From: Triglochin maritima | Lineage: Eukaryota; Streptophyta; Magnoliopsida; Alismatales; Juncaginaceae | Reading direction: 5' to 3' | DNA length: 64,000 nucleotides | Assembly (NCBI GenBank): GCA_963682175.1 | Contig: OY821784.1 | Span: forward strand, 31,167,621-31,231,620 | Part shown: positions 55,749 to 64,000 of the stretch, piece after piece | Layout of the letters: every line of letters starts with the position of its first letter | How positions within the stretch are numbered: the first letter of the stretch is position 1 | Program-made: the position numbers and the translations under genes | The notes under the pieces: generated by a model | The model's database searches: none | Seen by the model: the letters and a program-made list of their open reading frames with translations, nothing else | Told to the model about the DNA's origin: nothing

Positions 55749-56690
55749 TTATTTTGTAGCGAAAGTTTTATGCAACCAATAACCTTGTCCATCTTCAAAG
55801 TTAGTAACTTCATTATGTGCACTATTTCGGTGATCGACATTCTTAATTATTGAATCTTGGATCCAATTCTTGTTAGGATATATGTTCGACAAGTGCCTCA
55901 AATCTGGGAGTACTGACAATGACGATAATTCATTACTAATGACGACTTCATGTATGCTGATATCAAATTCTTGATTGACTGCGTCTGCCATACGATCAAA
56001 CATGTTCTGCAGCTTTGGAAACGGTATTGGATTTACATCAACTATGCCTATTTCCTGATCATCCATTCGACATTCTGTTTCACCACTATCTATCTCATCA
56101 TTGTCTGCATCTTCAACCCGTCTTTCCTGAGATTGTAATCTACTTTATAATTACTAATATTCATTGGTGTATGATGAGATGACTCAAACACAAAGTGAGG
56201 AACTGAGGACGAATGACAAGTTTCATATTGGCTACATGTCAGTGACATCGCTTGAGAATCCTCAATCAACTAACTTGTATGCATAATATGACAATGTTTG
56301 GGTTGTTTTTTAACAAACAATACAACGAACTTTGTGCTATCAAATGAAGATAATATTGTTTCCATGCTTTGATCATTATATACATCAACATAGTTATACT
56401 TTTCATACGTCGGCCGCTTGAATGTTAACGTAAGATCAAAGGCTTCTTTTGGAAAATCACAAACTCGACAAACTTTCTCACACAAATCATCATATCACAT
56501 TCCAGGAGTGACATTCATTATCCGTTTGTAACCACATTCATATTCTGGATTGCCGTCTATGAATTTAACAATTCCATTGAAAAAACTAGTACAAAATTGA
56601 TACCGGAGCTCATTACTGTGAGTGTACAAAATATACATATCATACATAATAATAACATTCATATAATAACTATACATGCATCCCATTTCA
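55749..56690 (-). pseudogene. Second MULE N-terminal relic, opposite strand
   Basis: The minus strand reads FFNGIVKFIDGNPEYECGYKR then IMNVTPGM, YDDLCEKVCRVCDFPKEAF, DLTLTFKRP, EKYNYVDVYNDQSMETILSS and FVVLFVK, the PB1-like N-terminal domain of plant MULE proteins. Further down it reads DDQEIGIVDVNPIPFP. It differs from the plus-strand MULE, so it is another family. The catalytic domain is absent. Confidence 0.65.
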
Positions 56691-57288
56691 TATCAAAGTT
56701 AAAAAATCAAAACCAAAATGAAAACCAACTTTCAGTTTGATTTCACAGGGAAGAGGGAGGAAGGAGGATTGATTTGGAGGTTGCAGGAGGAGGAGTGACT
56801 GACTGTCATTTTCTCGTCCTAGGTAAAAACTGTATCTTAGATACCTTTTTGTATAATGAAAATGGTATCTGCGATGTCATTTTCATTAAAGGTGTAAAAT
56901 GAAACTGACATCAGTGATACTGTTTTTAGTATAATAAAAACGGTACCACATGTGTCGTTTATTTGCCGCATACTTTACCACATAAGTTTTCCAACATTAT
57001 ATTCTTTATTTTTTTATGATTATTTTGAAAAAAATCGTTTCTTATATATAAACGCCAACTATCAATGATTTGATCACAGACCAATTAATTTAGACCCTCA
57101 ATTAATTTACTTACTTATTGGTAAAATACTTAATTAGACTTCAACTCAAACTTAATTAGCCAGTGAATTCACAATATTTTTTGCTTGTCTTTACAAATTC
57201 CGAACCCTAACTTTGATTCCTGCCACCCTCGTCAATAGCAGGCAACAACGAAGGTAAACTAATATATTTAATCATATGAACTTGTTGA
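56691..57288. other. AT-rich stretch with promoter-like and dispersed repeat pieces
   Basis: No gene. At 57045-57095 there is a TATA box and downstream sequence resembling the HSP110-like gene promoter at 59381-59415. At 57200-57280 there is similarity to 24340-24415. See findings. Confidence 0.4.
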
Positions 57289-58295
57289 TGTAGTCATTTG
57301 AATACAACCTAATTTAAAATTTCATAGTTAGTTTCGGTTCGCATTAAGATTTACACGCTGTGCTCCGGATGCAATTTTAGATTCCAATTAGAATAAATGG
57401 AAGGCGGAAGACTTCGAAAATTTAAATAGTTAACTTACTATACAGAATGCCTCACAATAATTGCCAACTATTATTAAACGAATGCTAACCAACAAATTTG
57501 ATTAAAATTAGCATCAACGTAGTTGACAGTGCTGGTCATTATATAGTTTTATATGGGACGAAGGATATTATAATAACTGTTCACAAGTTAGTCTTGCGAC
57601 CAAAACTTATTTTAACAATGCCACATGCGATATTCGCTCTAGATTTTGATGCACAAGATTAGTTTACAATTCATTGATGCACATGATTGGTTTACAATTC
57701 ATCACGAAAAACAATAGAGTTTTTATTCAAAAAGTTTGGGTTTAGCGATTGTGATTACTTGTAATCGTGTCGGTTTGACCTAGACCAATATACCATCGTC
57801 CCAATCTACACGAGTTCAATTCGTTGATTAAACGCGTTGATTTATACGATTAATTACATGTCCAAACTGTCGTATGAGGTTTGATGTTTTAAATAAACAT
57901 ATTTTCAGCAAATAATGTCTTGTTTATTGAACATTGATAAAATGATAAGTTCCACGACTCTAATAACACCATTAAACACGGTATTAACGAATAGGAATGC
58001 TTTAGCATGATTTAAGTGTATATCTTTGTTGAATTGATATCAAACGTCTATCCATTAAATTGCATATTTTGTAGAGAAAAATCGGAGGTGAACATGAAAA
58101 TGCTAATTTGTTGTCATTCTCATTTTCCCCCTTACCCTTTCTTTTCAAAATATTGTAGTTTATCCTTTAGCTCTCAAGTGATAAGATTTTCGTCCATTAA
58201 CTTTTCTTCACAATTTTATTCACACCCATGACTGAGATTTCACAATATTATAAAAATAATCTTATTAAGAAAAAGGATTGGGATTTTATGTACGT
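57289..58295. repeat. Segmental duplication copy 2 (without D3)
   Basis: Direct repeat of 51329-53706 minus D3. At 57651-57672 it reads GCACAAGATTAGTTTAC, the unoccupied form of the D3 target. Confidence 0.8.
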
Positions 58296-59350
58296 AAGAT
58301 AGATTGATGTTGCGAAGCAGACGTCTTTAGGAAAAGATTTCCCTTCTAATTCTAATAGCCAAATTTCCATGTCCAATTTTCAACACAAAAGTTTAAAAAT
58401 AAATGAAACAGTGTGGTAGTAACTTTCGTGTTTTCGGCTCAAGGTTTTAATGCAATACATATATAGTTGCTGGAGTAATCCAGAATTTGTCTCAATTTAA
58501 AATGAGAAATTTTGCTTGGGTGCACTTCCAAAAGTCTTTTATTGGACATTTGCTCATGCATATTTTTTTATTACGGCAGTACTACTAAACTAAACTATTT
58601 GCAGTGATACACGTTAATCTGATCGTCGTTAATGGTGTTTGTATTTCGTTTGTTAAGTTAGACGACATTTCACTAGTTGTGGACGGCGTTAACCCTTCTC
58701 CGCCACTTGTTCCCACCCAAATCGACATGATTAACAAAGTCGACCAAAGTGAACGCTACTCCCGTCTCCAATCCACCTTCTTCCGAATTCCAAACTCCTT
58801 CTCGACAACCTCTCCAGCTTCTCGAGATTCACAACCACCTTGCCTTACGAAGAATGTCGGCCTTGTCTGGATCATACTCCATCCCCACGTCGGAGATTTC
58901 ATTTTGTAAATGTGGGCTCCTTGTCAAAACCCGAATTTCAAATCAATCGATCTCATTTGGGCGGCGCTTTGGGTCGTCGTGGTCGAGGAGTTGCAGAGGA
59001 GGGCTGAGTAGATGGGAGGTCATAATTAGGATTTCACGACTCACACTCCTTTGGGTATAACCACTATCATGTAATTACCAGCCCTAATCATCTTTTAAGA
59101 GGTAACAAACACGCATAAAGTTTGCAAACAAACATGACGTCATTGGGATTAACGGAATTCCTTAAATTTTGGGACCCACAAAAAATGATGTGCACCCGTG
59201 CAAATAGTGTAGTTTGTGAGAGTACTGGTGCAATAAAAAATAATACTTGAACAAAAATCCAATAAATAAGTTTTGGAAGTGGACCAAAGCAAAAACCCCT
59301 AGAATCACATTCGTTGTAGCCCACTGGCCACTACTGCCCCCACTACCTTC
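58296..59350. other. Upstream region of the HSP110-like gene, no gene seen
   Basis: ORFs at 58604-58909 and 58749-59060 overlap in different frames and have no domain I recognise. Likely relic or spacer. Confidence 0.4.
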
Positions 59351-59465
59351 TTCAACACTTTTCTTTTCTTTTCTTTTCTTTTATATAAACGGCAACGATC
59401 ACAAACCAATTACCAAACCACCGGAAATCCCCTTCCTTTCCTGAACTTTCTTTGATTCCCACAAA
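59351..59465 (+). promoter_or_regulatory. Core promoter and 5' UTR of the HSP110-like gene
   Basis: A pyrimidine tract of TTTTC pentamers (59359-59380) precedes the TATA box TATATAAAC (59383-59390). A leader of about 45-50 bp, rich in CA and CT, leads to the ATG at 59466 (ACAAAATGTCG, a good plant start context). No perfect heat-shock element (alternating GAA and TTC) was seen in the 150 bp upstream, so constitutive or non-heat control is as likely. Confidence 0.6.
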
Positions 59466-62400
59466 ATGTCGAACACCGGAGTGCTGCCGATAGGCATGGA
59501 GATCGGCAACTACCGAAGCGCCACCGCGGTTGCGAAACAAAGAATCGTGGACGTCCTTCTGAACGACGAGGCCGAGTACGACACCCCGTCGGTCATCTCA
59601 TTTTACGACAAAAGGCGGAACTTCGGTTCCGCCGGTAACACCTACGCGGTGTCCAACGCCAACAGCACAATCAAACAAATCAAGCGTCTCGTCGGGAAGC
59701 AATTCTCGGGCGTTGCCGAAAACGAATTCCCTTTCCCGATCTCTAAGGGGAAGGAAGGGGAAATCATCATCCATGTGGGCGAGCACAGGTTCAAGCCAGT
59801 CCAGTTGCTGGCGATGCTCATGTTGAACTTGAAAAGGATGGCGGAGGTCAACCTCAAAGAAACTATAACGAAATGTGTGATCGGAGTTCCATCGTACTTC
59901 ACCGATCACGAGAGAATGGTCTATCTCGACGCGGCAAAGATAGCCGGTCTGGAGCCCCTACAGTTGATAGACGAGGGTAGTGCCATCGCGTTGGGGTATG
60001 CTTCCTTCAAGAAAGACGTCAAGGGCAATATCGTCTTCGTCGATGTCGGACATTCCGCCACTCAGGTGATCTATTAAAGCATGATCTTTAGCTAACTTGA
60101 TTGATGGATCCATAATTTTGGAATATAAGTATTACGTCCCTGGTCAATTGATCGCACTTTTGAGTTTGATTCAAATAGATGGTTACAATAAAACTTAATT
60201 ATTATTTTTAAAGAAAAAAGCTCTCAAGAAAGGAGTTGTAGAGTTGTTGGTGTTTTCGTTTTACATGTGGTGTTTCGTAAGTCCATCTGATATTTGTAGG
60301 TGACGGTCGCATCATATACCCAAGAAGAAGTGAAAATCATTTCTCGCGCCTACAGTATGGAGGTTGGAGGAGAGGAGTTCGACAAAATTCTCTTCAACTA
60401 CTTTGCCATTAAATTCAAGGAAGTAACAGGGAGGGACATCGAAGACCAAACCATTAGAGTGCGCTCAAGAATGATGACGGCCTGTGAGAAGCTCAAAAAA
60501 GTTTTAACCTCAAATAAAGAAGCAGAGCTCAATATAGACTGCATAGTTGATGAGATCGACTTGGTCGAATCAATTAGGAGAGACAAATTCGTCAATTTGT
60601 CTTCCAATTTGCTGGAGAAAATAGGCGAAACCTGTAAAATAGCACTGATGGATGCTGGGCTAGAGATCAAGGACATCAACGACATCGAGCTCTTGGGGGC
60701 TACCTCTCGGATACCGGAAGTCGTGGTCACCATTAACAAGATTTTCGACAAAGATCCGATCAGGACATTGAATCCCAGCGAGTGCATTTCTCGTGGGTGT
60801 GCTCTCCAATGCTCTTTGCTCCTCAATTCCTACCCCTTTAAAATTCACAAGGCAAGTCATGGACTCGCTTGTCATATATATTTTTGTTCGAGTACAAGTA
60901 AATGTTTTCTTAAAAAAGTGTATTGATGCAAATTAGCTTTTTCAATGCAAGTTAGAATTTTACCATAAATTTCGATTGTTACAGTACAATTAAGAGTATG
61001 AAGAATATAGAAAGTAGAAACAGCGATATTTCTGATAATACAACAAAAACGTGGACTATGAATGAATATAGAAAGATCCATAAACCACCATTGCTTTATA
61101 AAAGGTAAACCACAAACAAGATAAGATATGGACTTCATCAATGTGTGATTGTGATGTATCAATAGTTTGTTTTAGTTATTTATATTATGCAGTTGAAGGA
61201 TTTGACTCCATTTGCTTTGAGGATTTCAATTGGAGAAAGTACTCAAGAACTTCCACGAAAACCCCTGCCATCTGAAGACAACAAAATCATATTCACTGAA
61301 CCAAAAGACTTCAAAATTGATGTTAAGTATGGTTCTTCATCTCATCCTCCACTGAGCACAACATGTTTTCAGGTACGTACTTTAATGTATTTTGCCACAA
61401 GTATTTAGTTTCCTTGCCTTTCATAAATTGTGCCACATTTTTTTAGATTTACACTTCACTCCCATGTACCAAAACTAATCAATAACAACACCTTTAATTT
61501 TCAAAAATGGGTTTGCTAATTTCCAAAGAAATTATGGTAAACCAAGTGACCAACATAAAATTAATTTTTAAGATTGACAGTCATAATAGGATTGTCAACA
61601 TTAAAACATTTGGACTGCTATTATTGTGCCATTTTTTTACTAATTTCATATTTTAATTACAAAATACATTTATCATATCTCCATATAAACTCTTTAACTG
61701 TGCAGCATTTTACTATTTTAAGCAAAGAATTTTACTATTCATACCAAAAAACAGAACACTAGCCCGTAGATTTTCAGATTAGTTAATATATTTTACTTAT
61801 ATGAAAAGCCTAGACCTTTATTTTTCTACAACACTTTCACTTACAGATCTGCTCGAACGAAGAGGACATAATATCTTCTGCAGCAGTAGAAATCAAAGTC
61901 AACATTGATATCAATGGCATGGTGAAAATCGAGTCTGCATCCTTGTCAAAGGACGGGGTAAGTTTCTATCACCTTCATGTATTCATTTCATATATTAAAA
62001 ATTCTTGACATCATGCAAGAACTATATTTCATACAAATTGTACATGAGCGGAATGTCTTTACATAAATAATGACAAAAAATATATTCAGAACTAAGTTTC
62101 AGAACACATATTTTTCCTAAAAACTCATGTAACATGAATTTGTTGCATTGCACAGGCACAAGAGAGTTTCGAAGTGTCTGAAGTGTCACCCATTTGTATG
62201 TCAGAGGAAGAAATCAAGGAAGCAAAAGAAAAAGAAGAAAGTTTGGCTGCCATGGACAAAGACACAGTGGAAACCAGTAAGACGAAGAATCAGTTGGAGT
62301 CTACGATATATGAGTACCGCAAGAAGGTATTTATGATTCTATAATAACCTCTACATGTTAGATTTGTTACAGTTTGTATTTGGGCCACTTTAATCCGTTT

Positions 62401-62999
62401 TAGGTTTGCCTCGGTTAGTGACGTTTATATTGGTTTGATAATGTTTTATTTTGTTCGCATAAGATCAATAAGCAATTTGAAGAGTTTGCGGTAGAAAAAG
62501 ATCGGGAAACAATTACAGAGAAGCTGGATGAAATGCAAAAATGGCTTTACCAGGACTTCGAAAATGAATCGAAACAAATGTATGACGAGAAGATTGAAGA
62601 TGTGAAGAAGGTAATGTAAATAACTCATATCAAACCATGCTTGTCAATGATTACTAAAATTGGAGCCACCATTTGGATCAATTTGTTTTCTAAGATGGAT
62701 TTAACTTCAAATTGACTTTATTTTAGAAGTTTTAATTCTTTACTTGCATAAAAATGAACACGAGGAGAGTTCTAAACTATGAATGTGCCTCAAGATAAGG
62801 TCACAATTGAAAGGCAACTTCAAATTAGTGACTATCTAATCATATTGTTTGTGATTCTTTCCAGCTTTTAGCTCCAACTGAGACTCGCTACAAGGATTAT
62901 GAGGCAAATATTAAAGTGCTCAAGGACATTAAAGAACTTATTGATGTTCAGAAAGAGGACATCTTCGAGTTGAACGCTAAAGAAAAAGAATTGGTATAA
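59466..62999 (+). CDS. HSP110/HSP70-15-like protein, divergent and short
   Basis: Seven exons, all in phase 0: 59466-60065, 60300-60851, 61193-61372, 61847-61957, 62156-62326, 62464-62610 and 62865-62999; 631 residues. Exons 1-2 encode the actin-like ATPase fold: GMEIGNYRSATAV (10-22; other family members have DFGN or DLGT), IKQIKRLVGKQFSG, YFTDHERMVYLDAAKIAGL, FVDVGHSAT (191-199), GGEEFDKILFNYFAIKF, ACEKLKKVLTSN, LLGATSRIPEV (331-341) and SRGCALQCSLL. Exons 3-4 hold a short beta domain and exons 5-7 the charged helical lid (YEYRKK, EKLDEMQKWLYQDFENESKQMYD). Plant HSP70-14/15 proteins are about 830 residues; here the acidic loop between beta domain and lid is much reduced. Its kin act as nucleotide exchange factors and holdases for cytosolic HSP70. 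Intron 2 has a GC donor. Confidence 0.85.
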
Positions 63000-63076
63000 C
63001 CCTACGACAAATTCTACTGCTTTAATGATAATTCTCTTTCCAACGACTAGAGATTCCTAAATATCTTTTTTGACAG

Positions 63077-63100
63077 GGCTCATTGGGCCAGCTTCACTGA
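63077..63100 (+). other. Possible alternative last exon of the HSP110-like gene
   Basis: The last exon reads GAATTGGTATAA. If GTATAA at 62994 is used as a donor, the acceptor TTTTTGACAG at 63067-63076 would add GGCTCATTGGGCCAGCTTCA plus CTGA, in phase, giving seven more residues and a stop at 63100. The acceptor is strong, the donor moderate. Either end is possible. Confidence 0.35.
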
Positions 63101-64000
63101 ATAGCAAATCCAACTTCACATGATTTAATCGTATGAGTTGATTAGTCTAGTTTAAAAAGATTTAGAGCTACACAAACATAATCAAGTTTGGGTCTATTTT
63201 TCGAGGAAATCCAACTTCACCTCACTCAACCGACCCGAATTTTTGTAAAGCTACTTAAACATCATGATAGATAAAGTTATCTTTCTGCGACAACCAATTA
63301 TTAACCTAAGTTACATACAATTCATACATTGCTCCATTTTGAATAGTTGCTTTAGAGGGTAAAGTTGTGAAGAACAAGTTCTGAAAATTGACCTTTCATT
63401 TGTTGAATCATTTAAAGAATTAGTTTGAGCAATTTTGAACATTAAATTTTGTTTCATATATTTTAGAAAAAGTTATTCGTAAATTAAGTAAGATATGAAC
63501 GTATTTGTTTTCCTTTGCAACAAGAAACAAAAAAGTGAGAAACAGTCTTGAGGTTGGCTGAACTACCAGGTTGAAAAACACGAGGTTGGCTGTCGTTTGT
63601 ATTCGTTGACAATTCATGTTGATTCCAAAACTAGCACGAATAAAACTACAACAGCAACAAAGTCTTAAATCCAAAACTAAATGGGGTAGACTAGAAATGA
63701 ACCGAAAAGAATCACGTTACAGGCACGTGAAACACCTTGCTCCTTCTCTGAGTTTCATTTACATGGGAGTAGTTGAGGTTTTATGATGATTGGCAACCCA
63801 TGTTTTAAAGAGCAGCTGCATACTCGGTGTGCAGCTGCACTGTGCGGTGCGACTTGTGCAGCCACTGTGGCCTATGCGGCCACACAAGCGGCATATGCGG
63901 TTGCACAGACCCTCTTCAGCAAAAAAGAGGAGAGGGGAAGGGAGGAAGGAGGGGACGTCGTTGAAGAGCGCCGGAAAGGAGATAGCGAGGAAGGAGGACA
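63101..64000. other. 3' flank, with a GC-rich repetitive patch at the end
   Basis: AT-rich to 63780, with no gene. At 63810-63920 sequences such as GTGCAGCTGCAC, TGTGCGGTGCG, GTGCAGCCACTG, CTATGCGGCCAC and ATATGCGGTTGCAC repeat a TGCRGC/TGCGGY theme, followed by a purine-rich stretch to the window end. The source is unknown and it continues outside the window. Confidence 0.4.

Noticed and set aside
51329..58295. 1-kb direct repeats as LTRs of a 7-kb element
   Set aside because: No TG...CA ends, primer site or purine tract; content between is MULE relics.

Overview
The window is nuclear DNA of a flowering plant, probably a eudicot. It is AT-rich, has spliced genes with GT-AG introns, and is packed with nested plant LTR retrotransposons primed from tRNA-Met and tRNA-Asp, plus Mutator-like, PIF/Harbinger-like and TRIM elements. 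There are no prokaryotic features. Only one apparently functional host gene is seen: a seven-exon HSP110/HSP70-15-like gene at 59466-62999.

I named the repeat families A to D. A is a Copia-type element with a UBN2-like gag and no pol. It occurs as a truncated copy (1-3389), a solo LTR (7471-8943) and a nearly complete copy (39776-50246). B is a Copia element with unusually long LTRs of about 2.1 kb. It occurs as a truncated minus-strand copy (10555-16060), two solo LTRs (29457-31526 and 33345-35515), a copy nested in A (43572-48643) and LTR fragments. C is an Athila-type Ty3 element (16061-23734) with an intact 1043-codon gag-protease ORF and no polymerase. D is seen only as solo LTRs with TG...CA ends and perfect 5-bp target site duplications (24863-26972, 36828-51309 and 51713-53082).

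Layout: 1-3.4 kb, truncated A; 3.4-5.8 kb, relics including a PIF/Harbinger piece; 5.8-9.1 kb, a broken ZMYM1/hAT-type gene split by an A solo LTR; 9.9-10.1 kb, a 33-bp hairpin minisatellite; 10.5-16.1 kb, B; 16.1-23.7 kb, C; 24.9-27.0 kb, D1; 28.8-31.9 kb, a Copia gag-protease relic split by a B solo LTR; 33.3-35.5 kb, another B solo LTR; 35.7-36.2 kb, a TRIM; 36.8-51.3 kb, one D solo LTR holding a stack of B, A and B again; 51.3-58.3 kb, a 1-kb direct duplication (one copy hit by D3) around two Mutator-like relics; 59.4-63.1 kb, the HSP110-like gene.

The most striking signal is a 10-bp palindrome, CGGTCGACCG, repeated in clusters inside the LTRs of A, B and D. These families differ in LTR ends and length. 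The palindromes mostly come in pairs whose starts are about 20-23 bp apart, two helical turns. In A and B the cluster lies about 90-190 bp upstream of a TATA box, the position of a U3 enhancer. This looks like a regulatory module shared between unrelated retrotransposons, and I know of no description of it. Function is inferred only.
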